64,000 nucleotides of DNA from Xiphias gladius (GCF_016859285.1 NC_053400.1:25566001-25630000), one strand, 5' to 3'. Shown: positions 44,406 through 56,456, counted from the stretch's first letter. The notes: a model not told the origin generated them from the letters alone. Numbers and translations: made by a program.

Positions 44406-47400
44406 TTAAAGCCATAGTAGGCCTTGCATCTGTCGAATATACTCTTCATTTTTAGATTTCCCCCCACTCATTTCAGAAGCAGCTCCACTGTCCCGGCGCA
44501 TGATGTCCTCGGCGATACGCATGGCGGCAGCCCGTCCACCAGCCAGGTTTACTGCATGAGGTCCAACCTGTGTGTGTGGTGGGGGGGATAGGTTGGGGAT
44601 GCATACGCTGTAAAATAATTGTACGGACTGTTGTTGAGACACCAAGACCCTATATAGAAGACCTACCTGAAGCGCGGCGTACTGCCCCATCAGGTAGAGC
44701 GGGCACCCCTCCGCCCACTGTAAGCTTTCTGATATGCACGGCCAACCATCTATCACCTTCATGGGGGACAAGCCGGACACATTTTATGATTCTATTAGTC
44801 TTACGTCGTGAATGTAGAGCACATGGGTTGGTTTAAAAAATGACCTCATTTTATGCTCTTGTCCTTATCTTGCCATCCTTTAATTTTAACGCTGTTTTCA
44901 ACCAACCGAAACTTTTCTTCTGCTCCCCTGTCATACTTCTTCACATAAAAACATTTTTCTGTTTAACCCACCTGAATTGGGAATTCCTTTATCACCTCAG
45001 AAAGCAACTGGTCCTCTCTCACATCAAGCTTGCAGCCGGTGGCGAGCCAGATCATATCTCCAGTCCAGTGGTCCCCAGTGCTGAGGGAAAGACTCCAGGC
45101 CTGGCTCCTGTAGCACCAGCTGGCTTCACTCACCTGGACAGTTGGATGACATTCAGGATAACTCACCCCACATCGCATTATGTTACCTCACTTGTCCTCA
45201 TGCTATCTCAACCTAAGCTACCTCTCATGTGACCTTACCTCATTTTACCTAACACATTCTCATCTCACCTCAATTCATATCATCCCATCTCACCTCCCCT
45301 TCGCATCAACTCACCGTATCTACTGATTTTCACCTAACCCAAATAGGTGAAATCTCAGCTCACATCATATTATCTCATCTAACATCAACCGTCCTCATCT
45401 TACCTGAGCTGACCTCACCAGATCTAATTTTCGTCTCACCTGACCTCTCCTTATTGCACCTCAGTTTATCTCACCTCATGTCATCTCAGCTTCTCTCATC
45501 TGACCTCAACTGACGCCACCTCATCTCATTTCTTCTTACCTGACCTCACCTTATTGTACCTCACTTTGTCTCACCTCATCCCGTCTGACTTCCTCCCATT
45601 TTAACTCATCTGACTTCGTCTCATTCAATCTCACCTGACCTCGTCTCATTTTGACTCACCTCATCTCATTTTCCCTCCTCTCACCTCATCTCACTTCAGC
45701 TCATGTCCCGTTACTTTACCTGTCCTCATCTCAGCTGACTGACTCCCGTCTTATCTCACTGTAACTGACCTCATCTCATCTAATTTCACCTGCGCTCACA
45801 CACGATCTAACCTCATCACATCTCGTCTTGTCTGGTCCCATCTCATCTTATCTCATGGCATTCACTTCACCCTCAACTTATACCCTGTGGGATGCACATG
45901 CACCAGTACCTCACAGTATGTCCTCACGTCCACCTGTCCATTCAGTATGAACGGCTGTAGGTGGATGTACGCCTCTGGGGTGACGGCCCCGCCTTTCCTT
46001 GCCTGGTGAATCATGGCCAGGCGTTTGTGAAGACTCCGTTCATTATAGAACTGGCGTAGGTAGGCTTGACCATCCATCTTGATGCCGTGCTCCACATGGG
46101 AGTAACGACCCACCAGGCTCTCCACGTCGCCCACATCAAACTGTTTTAACTGTAGAAGAAAGAGAGAAGATGGACATGTGTGGTGGATGCAGACAGGTAT
46201 GTCTACAGTAATTCCTTATGGTTGGTCTACATGCAGTTTCACACTGTCACTAGACCTGGAGGTGCTTCCTCATGACCCATATCACATGGCTGGCACCTTG
46301 CTGCAGGGCAAGTGAGACGACATGAGCACTGGTCAGACCTCCACCAACTACCATTACTCTCTGCCCTGTCTCACACACTACACACAATTCTAGACAGACA
46401 TAGGCATACGGTACTTGTAAAGGAAAGTGCTGCGATTAGGATAGGGGATCAAACAGCCACTGAAGTCTTCGGAAGCACAGAAACCTCAGGTGAAAGCAGA
46501 GTATTATTCAGTATTCTGAAAATTCTGGCAAATGTGCCAAGGCGTTAAGGCATGTGGCCTAAAGTCTTTGCTTAGCAATACCAATTATCCTTACAGCTCT
46601 TGGACACTTGCTAAAACATTGTTTGCTTTTCAGTATCATTATGATATGATGACCCTCAGAAGAAATCTGACTTACCGTGAGTGGGCAATGTCTCTTTCTG
46701 TCTCTGACACTCTGTTTCTCTAAGTTCTTGCTTAGAATTTGAAAGATGATGCATGAGGTGCACTGTGTGCTGCAAACGCTCCTCCGGGTAGCTCTCTCCA
46801 ATGCTTTTCACCCATGAAGGGATGTTTGCCATCTGAGCACGGGTTGGTCCTGTTGCCATAACGACCCGGTGAGCTTTTAGGATGATGCCTTCTTGAAGTT
46901 GGACTTGAAAATACTTCACTCTCTTCCTTGCTCCATCTCCCTTCCTTTCAATCACTCTCATGGCCTCACTCTCTGTTTCCCGCTCCGTCTTACAGCCATT
47001 CTCTTCTTCTGTCTCTACCTTGTGCTCAATAATGGGGAGGATGTGCTCCACTGTTCCCTTCACCAGCACTTTGTCCAAGTTGTATCTCTTCACCTGTATG
47101 TTCAGATTCATCAAGTCAAACACCTCAGGAAATAGCAATGCTCAGATTTTGGTTCTCATGCCACTTAAAGGATAACGTCAGCATCATTAAATATTTTTCC
47201 ATCTAACTGTTAACAAATCCCCATGAAGACCCAAACCAACAAACTGTTAGTCCATTCTCAAACAGCCTGATGATCCATGAGTTAATTTGATCAATTAAAA
47301 AGTGGCTGCAGTGGAAAAGAGCAACAAGATAATAATAATAATATCCTCAGAATGAACGTAAAGTTATAGAAACTAAAATAATTTGCTTATATGCTTCAAA

Positions 47401-47774
47401 GTAAATGTTATATAAATATTTTAAAGCCCCATTTCCACCTCCGCACCACCAACAAATAAAACATTATAGCGGTTCCTTAGACCCGAGAGGACCTGTAAGA
47501 ACCTCCACTTGGAGGTAACATATTGCTGGGTGTATTGCTTATTGTTTATTAGAAGCTTGTAATTATATGATACTATATTCTTCCTACAGCCTAATTTTAA
47601 AATATTTAACCTCGAAGTGTTTGTTAAGTATAACTATATAGGTGCTTTAGCTGCAGTGTTGCATGCTTTGGGGAACTTCTTTTATTCAGTGGGCTAATAC
47701 TGTAAAGACATGGTTTCAAAATTATTCATTGTCTTCAAATGTAGAGTAAATGTAACATTAAACATACCATCCAG

Positions 47775-47840
<66 letters not shown>

Positions 47841-49008
47841 AATACACTATATTTCTAACCTGATCTTTAAAGAAATCCACACTTAGTTTGGTTCCTGGCA
47901 GACTGAAGGATAAACTCTTCTTAAGTGTAGAGGTGATATTCAGTCGTTTCCTCTCCTTCTTGCCAAGTCGCATGTCATTGAAAAATGCATTTTCGTCCAG
48001 AATGTAAACCTGGTCTGGAAGACTATGAAGCTCTGCTGATCGATCACACTTCAGAACAAACTCCTGCAGCGCTTTCTGTAAAGGGAAACATACACACGTG
48101 CTTATTTACATTCATATCGCAAAAGCACCTTCCTGTTTCCTACTTCGGGCAAAGTTATCTGTGTTTGTACTTACCTTATTGAAAGGGTCTGTGTGCACTA
48201 GTGTGTGTGAGCGCAGATGAGGGATGTTAAGGGCTGTGAACTGGCTCTCCCACAAGGCAGTCCACTCTCCATAGGAATCTACCACTCGGAGACACAGCGG
48301 GGGACAAACGGCCCTCTCTGATGTCCTTGACTTCCCTGTTTGCTCCTCCAGTGCCATTCCTGCAGAGACTAATCACAATCTACATATTACTGAATTGTAA
48401 GGCCACATAGGAAGCAAATGGTCTTTTTGATTATGGTAGGTCATATGCATGTGAAAATTCCCAAGTAGTAACGTTGACAAAGGAGCCCCTCATTTATTTT
48501 TTGTTTTATTTTGTAAGTAAGCAGAAGTAACCTGGTTCCAGACCTCTGAATCCTCAATAAATGTTCCAATTCAGTCTGATTATCAGGCCATTACAAAACT
48601 CATCCCTACCAGGATCGTCGTATCAAATCAACAATATAGCCAAAATGTTTGGAAAGACAAAACTCCGAATTTGAATAGTAAGCCAAATTTTGAGCCACTA
48701 AGTCAACATCCAGACCTAATATGGATGGAAAGTCAAAATTATAAGATTGTATCACATAATTATGATTTCGTAAGTAAAGCCAAGCATACTGTACCAGTTG
48801 CTGCTCTCGACTTCTTGTTGCCACCGCAGCATCTGTTGTTGGATGTTCCCGGGTTTGGCTGAGGCCTCGGAGGGTCCGAGCAGGACGGGGAGAGGGCCGA
48901 GTCATTTACAGGGTCTGAGTTCGGGTCAGGGTCTGGATTGGATAGCAAGCTCGCCAGGGTCAAGGCATGGGGACCACCCCCTATTATTAACACATCCAGT
49001 ATCACCAT
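44406..49008 (-). CDS. FAD/NADP-binding monooxygenase-like protein (bacterial ornithine/lysine N-hydroxylase-like fold), function unknown
   Basis: Nine exons on the minus strand, all phase-consistent and without stops, encode about 608 residues: 48795-49008, 48175-48359, 47860-48075, 46676-47123, 46256-46365, 45910-46149, 44972-45133, 44667-44756 and 44406-44567. Residues 5-20 (DVLIIGGGPHALTLAS) form an N-terminal FAD-binding Rossmann motif. HLRSHTLVHTDPF lies near 115-127 and VVMATGP near 292-298. A second dinucleotide motif, RVMVVGGGLTSAH, lies near 357-369, DMIWLATGCKLDV near 498-510, and GQYAALQVGPHAVNLAGGRAA towards the C-terminus. This order (FAD motif, ATG, NADP motif, ATG, then a G-x-x-A-L-x-x-G-P-x-A end) fits flavin N-monooxygenase-like proteins of bacteria. 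No signal peptide or membrane segment is evident. A highly charged insert (about 237-275) is extra. The ATG follows TTTCAG, so a 5' UTR exon is likely. Substrate unknown. It lies between pir and il1fma. Confidence 0.88.
44973..45132 (-). other. Flavoprotein exon with second ATG motif
   Basis: Interior of exon 7 of the flavoprotein gene, listed because it marks the conserved GDMIWLATGCKLDV block and lies beside the pyrimidine-rich repeat. Donor and acceptor are canonical. Confidence 0.85.
45134..45909 (-). repeat. Degenerate CTCAY-rich tract filling flavoprotein intron 6
   Basis: From about 45180 to 45870 the plus strand is a continuous decayed run of short units such as CTCACCTCATCTCATC, with few guanines. 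It reads like an old pentamer-based satellite. The intron is almost nothing else. Confidence 0.85.
46677..47122 (-). other. Long central exon of the flavoprotein with charged insert
   Basis: Interior of exon 4, the longest exon. It encodes VKRYNLDKVLVKGTVEHI, then a Glu/Lys/Arg-rich stretch, then the VVMATGPTRAQ block. Confidence 0.8.
47124..47859 (-). other. Flavoprotein intron 3 with (CA)n tract
   Basis: The donor at 47859-47858 is followed after about 20 bases by a (GT)n run, seen as CA at 47777-47839. The rest is AT-rich. Confidence 0.8.
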
Positions 49009-49059
49009 CTGAAACGAGCACAATGACAGCAAACACACAAAGACAGTTAAAAAGTAGAA

Positions 49060-49330
49060 TGGCACTCAGCAGAGCGCGGACCTCCGCCAACGCTAATGTC
49101 AAACAACGTACACCAGACTTCAGAGAAGAAAAAAAAAAATCAAATTAATAGTAAAGGATCTGGATCTGCCCCAAAATTTAATGTTAGCTTCCCTGGCCCA
49201 CGTCCCGTGCCCTCCACCAAGTTTGGTGCAAATGGGTTCAGTACTTTTTGCATAATCCTGCTGACAAATAAAAAACAAAAAAAAACAAATAAACAAACAA
49301 ACACGGGGGAAAACATAATGTCCTTGGAGG
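49060..49330 (+). repeat. Dispersed teleost repeat, family D
   Basis: It contains AATGGCACTCAGCAGAGCGC, 'ctccaccaagtttggtgcaaatgg' split over 49216-49240, and a closing 'ccttggaggaggtaac'. It resembles a common fish interspersed repeat; only one copy is seen here. Confidence 0.55.
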
Positions 49331-50337
49331 AGGTAACAAGCACGCAAAGGCAAACCGTACTTTCAAAGCTTGTTTTGTAACCAAAGGTGGTTCCTTAAAC
49401 TGTAACATGTCGCTCTGACTGGATGGTGATTTGAAATGAAGAACATCAGTCTTTCACTCTGCTTGAGATCATCACAGACATTATAGTTTCAGTTTCATAA
49501 CATTTCCTATAAATTATACACTCGGCCAAAGCTAAGGAATCTATTGAACCCTGTATGTTCCTATAACTCCGGAGAAGCAGTTTATAAAAACTCCAAACCA
49601 GAGATTTCAATTTCAAGCGAGATAATGCGGCCAAGCTCCAGCAGATAGGTTGAATGGTGTGTTTCTACGGCAGTGGCTCTGTGTGAAAGCCTTTTTATCC
49701 AGCTCTCACATCAATATTTAGACGAGTAAAATGCAATGTAGAAGTCAACATTACTCGACACCTTCAGCCACTACACGGACGGAAACTTTTCTCAGCAGTC
49801 AGACACACGTCCCGCAGAATCTCATGTAAATATATGTTCAGTATGTTACCGTACCTGGTTGAGTTTGGATTTCCAACTTATGGCCGCTCCTGAGATGGTG
49901 GAAACGTGGTCCGTATCTCAGCTCGGGCACACTGCAGTGTACGGTGGTAGACCTGAAATTTTGCGACGGTGCCGTGTGCCCCTCATGTAACTCAATCCAC
50001 CTCAGCGTCTACCGATTTAGCTGGACTCCACTGGCTCAACAGGGAAAGCTGGAAATAGCTTCAGTGTGTGGGCTTGTATAAATTTAGTAACACAACTCAT
50101 CTCAGTATGAAAACAGTAAAGGTGTTGCACTAGCACTGGACTACGTTTGCAGTCATGTGTCCACAGACGACTTTTTCCTTTCTTTTCCTTTATTGAACTG
50201 GGTAAAAGTCTCACATTTAATTATTGTTTTCAGGATACAGCTGGCCAACATGGCAGCATAAAAATATTGTTATAACAATAAAAAACTATACAAATAACTT
50301 ACACAACTACTAAGAAGGAGTTTAAATAACACCCAGT

Positions 50338-50710
50338 TAAGGGAATAGTCCGACGTTTTGAGAAATACACTTTGTTGCTGCGTTTCAGATAAGAGGATCG
50401 ATATCACTCTCGTGTGTACTATAAATAAAGAGCTAACACCAACAGCGGGAAGTGACTGTGCTTGGCCAAGAAATAGGCCGGCACACAACCCTCCATAAAA
50501 CTACAGATTGTCTTCTTTTTTTTTTTTTTTTACATTTAAATTTTTTGTACACATTAAACAAGATTTAACATACTAGTGAGTGAACTTGAGATGTGCTGGA
50601 AGGTTGACTTTGTTACCCTGGGGCACAGCAGTAACAGCTGTTTCCCCCTTGTTTATAATCTTTATGCTAAGCTAAACTAACCAGCTGCTGGCTGTGGTAG
50701 CTCTCCTGGC
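50338..50710 (+). repeat. Dispersed repeat family A, copy 4
   Basis: It starts AAGGGAATAGTCCGACGTTT and continues GAGAAATACACTTTGTTGCT. Later blocks (GGCCAAGAAATAGGC, CTAACCAGCTGCTGG) match the other copies, though some appear in reverse order or orientation, suggesting a rearranged copy. Confidence 0.65.
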
Positions 50711-51865
50711 TATGTCAATTTCAAGTCCTGCTGACTGTGGTTCCAGGGGGAAGGGGCAGCGAAGTTACAGTTACACTGTGGAAATTTATGACCACTAGTA
50801 GTACTATGGATGAATGTTTTTCACAAATGAGGTCCCCCTTTTGTTTGTCTTGTGCACGCAGGATGTGTTTTGATGAGAGACAGTGAACATAAACATAACT
50901 TTGTTTGTTCACAGGAGAATTACACAGGTTACCTTTACATTTTTCCAACATAAAATTCTTGTCACAAGGTCCACTTACTTGGTTTTTTATAAAGCTTTAC
51001 CTTCAAGCTCAAAATCTACGTTGCCCATCCTTATTTCTTCCCAGTTGATTTTTATACAGACAGTATCTATACAGAGGTATGGAGGAACAATTGCAGGGAG
51101 AGATTTACAATACACATAGTAGAGTGAACCATAAAATCTGCTCACATGGAGTGACTGTCACTCAACAACAGCGATACCACACCCAGTGGTAAAAAGTAGA
51201 GTACATTGGTATAAAGAATACAACGTTTTTATTCACTGGACAGGATCATTCACTGAAAGCAGATCACTGTAATCTGATAAAAGTTTAAAAAAGAAATAAA
51301 TAAATTGACCATCAATTATCCTTTCCATTTCTAGTTGGGTAGTGTAGAACCACACTTATTATAAATGTATTTTGTTTACTTTCCACTCTGTGCTGTTACA
51401 GAGGAAGTAATTTTATTCCAGTAGTTCCCGTGTTTACTGTAACATACTGTAAATTGGCAGTTGTCATTTCATCTTCTCTCCGTACAGGATTTTGTGTCTT
51501 CTCACAAATTCTAATTTTTGACAGTAAAACTGCCGTCTTGTTATTTATCTACCAAAAGGAAGTGGTGATCTATAGTTGAATTCTCACCTCTCTTGTTCCT
51601 CCCTATTGGATAGTAAGTTCTGTTTTCTAACAAAATCCTACTCTGTCCCCTTTTTATTTAAGATTTACTAATCTTCATTTGCTTCCTCTTCTGACTGGAA
51701 TCAGTTCCCCATTCATTACTGTGTCAGTGCCCCTTCATCTCCACTTCCCCATCTATTAATGTAAAGCAGAAGCACAAACACACTGATGTCTTTAAAAGAC
51801 TGCCACTATCACTGGTGTCGGCTTCACAGTCTCTGGCATTTTTGGCAGCAGACACTTCTGGCACC

Positions 51866-52609
51866 ATGGATCTTAAGGTGGGTGATGAAATCTAATTGTC
51901 TATAACATTGAACACCACTATATGTGAGAAACATTTTAAAAGAGATGACTGTGTATATTGGCTGATGATCCTTGTTTGTTTATTTATTCCTAAATGTCAG
52001 GATTCTTCGGTTAAGGGAGGCATACTTATCGTCCACCAGCTCCATGAAGGAAAGCACCAGTATGAAGTGGAAAATGTGGTGAAGTACAAAAAAGTGGCTG
52101 GAGAAAAAATGTTTGTCAGGTAAAAGTCAAACATCGCAAACTCTTTGTTTGTGCTACAAAGTTTTCTCAGTAACGAAACATTTATTCAATGCTTGTAAAA
52201 AAATTTTTCCTGTGTTTTCTTGTGTCATACTATTACAAGAATAAAATCTAGAATTAGAATCATTAAATTTATAGCCCTTTTCACGTCCATACCTCAAAGT
52301 GCTTGCCCATGTAGGGTCTATATAAATGTCAAAATAAATGCAAAAAATAAATCAATTAACAAATAATTATCACCAAAAACAGAACAAAAATAAAAAAGAC
52401 ACAGGATGCTGTAGGAATAGCATGAAAAGCTTTGAATAAATGATTTTGACACAATACATAGAAATGACGTAAAAAAACAAACAATATGGGATCTTTAAAG
52501 GTAAAGTTTATATAAACTATCAAATAATCATCCCATCACAGTCTGTTATGGCACATAAACAAAAAACAAGATCGATGAGAACATTGAAAACAAACATACA
52601 CCTTAGCAG

Positions 52610-52643
<34 letters not shown>

Positions 52644-55600
52644 GAATATATATATATGTGTGTGTATATATATATACAAAATGGGGTTTATGAATAGTAA
52701 ATAATGTTTTTAATAATGTTAACTGGACCTGAAATGATTAGTTGATTAACTGATTTTTTGATCGACAGAGAATAAAGTGGCAACTATTTTGATATTTTGT
52801 CATTTATCGCTCCAAAATCCCAAACACTGGCAGGAGAGGAGACAAGCTGATGCAGATAAACGGCATGGACCTGCAGGATCTCACACCTGAGGAGTTAGCA
52901 CAAATGTTAGCTGAGGGTAATCCAATGCTGGTGAGTTCGTGGGCTTCCACACAGTCTTGCACATTGATCATTGTCAAAGTAAAGTTTCTATTTAGGACTC
53001 TATTCTTCTCTCTATTCTACTTCAGTCTTTTAGTCCGAGAAGGGTGAAAGTCACAGCTTCTCCAGGACGCATTGTTGCATAAAACAGTTGTCACTCAAAC
53101 TGCCGCTCATTATTTTAAGAGTAAAATCCACCATGCCAAACACTGCCACTGTCTGCTGGACGAACATGGCTCCAAGGAGCAAGTCTTCAGAAGTATAGAC
53201 CCAATTCTCAGCTTATCTTATACTGTATATTCTCCTAAACACCACGGTAATGTTTGTTAATGAGTGAAACTACAATTTGTACTGACAGAGTAAGAAGAAG
53301 ACTCTTCTCCCCCTGTTACTCTATAATTGCACAGTAAAAAAAAAGGTTGTGAACAATATTTTTCTAAAACGTAAGATTTGTTTCTAGGTACTATACCTTG
53401 TTTTTATATTACATTACATTGTTTTGCACTTGAAGTAGGTCAGGATGACAAGACGCTGCACTGTCTACATTTAGGTATTCACCAGTGGAAGAACACACAT
53501 AGCTACTGTATCTACTCTTTGTGGTTCATGGTGGAATTTTAACACAGTCAATACCCCACAAAGTGTCAGGCACAAAAAGACACGGAGTCAATGCTCCGTC
53601 TGACCCGACATCTGCTTTCTGTCGACCCTCTCCTCGGGTTCTCTTTAGAGGGTGCACAAGGCGAAGAGGGTGGAGGAGCACAACGAGCAGACCTCCAGGG
53701 ATGAGGAAATTTTACGACCCGTCTCCAGAGAATCCACAATTCTCAGTTTCAGCATGGAGATGACGAGAGAGGAGGAGGTTGATTGGGGAGGAGAAGTAGG
53801 AAAGGATGATGGGGCTACAGAGGAGGAGGTTTGTCAAGCTGAAAATGAGGATAACGGGGAGAGGAATGATCTGTTCATCGTTGCCATGAAGAAAACCAGT
53901 ATCTCTGTGGTGAGAGGAAGGGGCTGCGACACCGAGAGTCCCTGTGAGGGATGCCATGGGATAGGATGTAGCTTTAATGACATTGTCATGGTGGCAGAAT
54001 CCAGCACGGTGATGCTTGGTGAGTACGCTTTTTCCTTTTCTCCTCTGCTCTCTTCCCTTAGCTCCGATTTGGTGTCCCAAATTTTAATTTGTTCTACATT
54101 ATAATATACTCATAAGAGTACAACATATCAAACTTTAACCAGGAGCAGGGAAACAAACAGTAGAGTCCTGGACTCATTTGCATCGCAGTCCCTGGTGTTT
54201 ACACACTCCACTAACCTTTATCAAGATGGAGACATGACAACATTCACTGTCAATCAATATTAAGAAATATTAAGAAATAAGAACTAAAAAAGTAGAAAGC
54301 TGAATCACATGACCAAAAAATCCTTTTTTTTCAGAAAGCAGACAAGGTATATCAGACAATATCAAAGACCAAAGGTGGAAGAAGAAGTCAGATGTTTTAC
54401 TTAAGTAAAAGTAGCAATACAATGATGTAAAAATAGTCAATTACAAGTAAAAGTGGCAGCTGCTCGAGATGGAGCTAGTTTTAGCTACTTTTTTAGTCCA
54501 GTGGTTCCCAACCTTTAAACCTTTAAACTCGCCATCAACCCTTGTTCTTTTTTTTTTCTTTCAGAGGGGATATAAATGATAAACTGCTTGATTGTTCTCT
54601 GTGTTACTTTCAGTCCCAAGAGGAAGTAGCAGTTTCAGAAAGGAAAAGGTTGAACTGTCAAACATCTCAATCAAACACGTGGCAACCCATCAATTCCTCC
54701 GAGGTCTATGTTCGCAGAAAACCCTCTATGCTTCACCAAATCCAGGTTTGTCATTCAGAGCAGCACGCAGCGTCATCGTACAAAATAATCACCTGAATAA
54801 TTTGAATTACAATTATCACAGATGAGTTTAATTTCAGATGTTCTCTTCATCCATTCATTATCATGTGCAAATCAATGTTGATTATCCTACAAAAAACGGT
54901 AATTTGTTCTATTGGGGGAATTGATTAGAAATTCCTTTTTTTTCTTTACATGTTTCTTAAAAAATTTTTTATGTGTGTGTGTTCAGAGAGGATCACCATC
55001 TACTACTACAAGTCAAACATTATGGACAGGTCTTTCAGGGGAATGCCAGTGGTCCTAAACTTTACCGACTCCAACTGCTTCCTCAGGTGCAGCAAGGAAG
55101 GAGAGAGGGTGGTCCTACAAGTGGAGGTAATAACAATTACTGAGTGAGTTCATGTATTCATAGTTAGATATAATGAACGAGGGAAACGACTGAATTCTTA
55201 GGCACTTTATCTTGCTTCTGCATTTCAGTCTATCTTGAGTTACAGCTTTTTTTAAAGAAAGAGGCAGGATGTAGCATAAAAAACAGATATTATCAGTCGG
55301 ATGAACCACAGTCATCATCAACATCATACTGTTGTGCTGGGTGACATGTTGCTCGTTCATGTTGAGCGTGAACACTCTCGGTTATTTTGTGTCAATCCTA
55401 CATACACAATCCTGCTGCTGTAAATGCTCACCCGCGCACCGAATGTGTATTAATCCGCCTCTGAAAAAAAGTCCCAACAAATGCACTATGTACTTCCGTT
55501 ACCAAGCGCATTTCTTATAATGTAACAAATGCAAAAGTTACAATGAGTAACGTGTCAGTGTATATGAACATCCGAAAATAATTAAGAATTCGCTGACACT

Positions 55601-55689
55601 CCTGTCACTTTGAAAGTTTTACTTTAAAATTGGTTAAGTTGCAAGTTTTATATGATACGACAAGCAGATAATAATAATAATAATAAGCA

Positions 55690-55736
<47 letters not shown>

Positions 55737-56456
55737 AGGAAGTTTATTTATTTTGCATTTATTGAAACAAGCGATTACAAAGTGCTTCACAAGGACAAAA
55801 TGAAAATGGACACAGAAACTAGGAAAAACACACAACGTACATGTTACATACTGTGTATTTCACATATACTGTAAATACACACATGCAGACAAATTTACCC
55901 GAATTGAACAAGGTTACCAAAAAGATGACTTAAACTTAATTCTAAAGAGGAGATCATTTTGAAATAGCATTAAATATTCATGGAACTCCATCAAATAGTT
56001 GTTGAGATACTTCAGCCTGGACTAAAATGGTGGACTGATCGAATGGCTGATGTCCAACCCTACTATTGTTTCAGGAAAGTAAGAGCAAAGTGATTTTAAA
56101 TGGATATGCGTTATCGATACTTAAAATTATTGAGGTGAAACCTTTTTGGTTTAAATTTAATTGTGAGTTAAAAAAGTTGATTATTAGAATTCCGATACTA
56201 GGAAGCAAAGTAATCAACACCTTTGTCGTTGCAGACGTGCGAAAAGCAGAAGCTGACGCAGATCTCAAAGACTGATGAGAGCGCCCTCTCCTTTGTCTTC
56301 TACATGAAGTCTGACCGCACAAAACAAATGAGGTTTGAGTCAGTGCTGCACCGCGGATGGTTCATCCAAATAGTCAACACGGACTCAGTAGTGAAGCTGG
56401 AGACCCTGGATGGAGGGAAGGAAGAGCACTCATTCCTCTTTATCATTCAGAAGTGA
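51866..56456 (+). CDS. il1fma: Interleukin-1 family member with N-terminal PDZ-like domain
   Basis: Seven phase-consistent exons encode 363 residues: 51866-51877, 52001-52119, 52834-52930, 53649-54018, 54614-54745, 54987-55126 and 56235-56456 (stop TGA). Residues 5-80 look like a PDZ domain (ILIVHQL, then GDKLMQINGMDLQDL and TPEELAQMLAEGNP, RVHKAKR). An acidic, low-complexity linker (about 81-148) follows. The IL-1/FGF-type beta-trefoil begins near DLFIVAMKKTSISVV (residue 150). Its C-terminal FESVLHRGWF (324-333) matches the IL-1 family signature, except that Arg replaces the usual Pro. A cysteine cluster (C169, C175, C178, C183) sits in the trefoil start. There is no signal peptide, as in many IL-1 cytokines. 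It resembles the fish-specific IL-1 family member (il1fma/nIL-1F). Roles are likely in innate immunity; receptor not known from sequence. Confidence 0.88.
51878..52000 (+). other. il1fma intron 1 (short)
   Basis: The donor AAG/gtgggt follows only four codons (MDLK). The acceptor is aaatgtcag/gat, in phase 0. Confidence 0.75.
52120..53648 (+). other. il1fma introns 2 and 3
   Basis: The exon at 52834-52930 separates the two introns. A CA/TA-rich microsatellite lies at 52613-52675. No other exon or repeat family is recognised. Confidence 0.7.
54019..56234 (+). other. il1fma introns 4-6
   Basis: Exons at 54614-54745 and 54987-55126 interrupt this region. It includes a trinucleotide (AAT/AAG)n run at 55668-55740 and a short family C repeat at 55965-56060. 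Confidence 0.7.
55668..55740 (+). repeat. (AAT)n / (AAG)n trinucleotide microsatellite
   Basis: An AATAAT run passes into a GAAGAA run of about 50 bases. Confidence 0.95.

Larger units (their letters stand above)
49009..51865. other. Divergent region between the flavoprotein and il1fma
   Basis: This 2.9 kb separates two head-to-head genes and should hold both promoters. A possible flavoprotein 5' UTR exon ends at 49855 on the minus strand (AACCAG/gtacgg). A dispersed repeat lies at 49060-49330 and a family A copy at 50338-50710. No TATA box can be assigned with confidence. Confidence 0.5.

Noticed and set aside
45180-45870. CRISPR-like or tandem array
   Set aside because: The units are short, degenerate and without spacers, and the DNA is an intron of a eukaryotic gene. 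It is a decayed simple repeat.
49009-51865. Possible bmx remnant between pir and ace2
   Set aside because: I looked for kinase, SH2 or PH blocks on both strands of this interval and saw none.
53712-54080. 122-residue minus-strand frame
   Set aside because: It is the antisense shadow of il1fma exon 4, whose plus-strand frame is phase-consistent and family-like.
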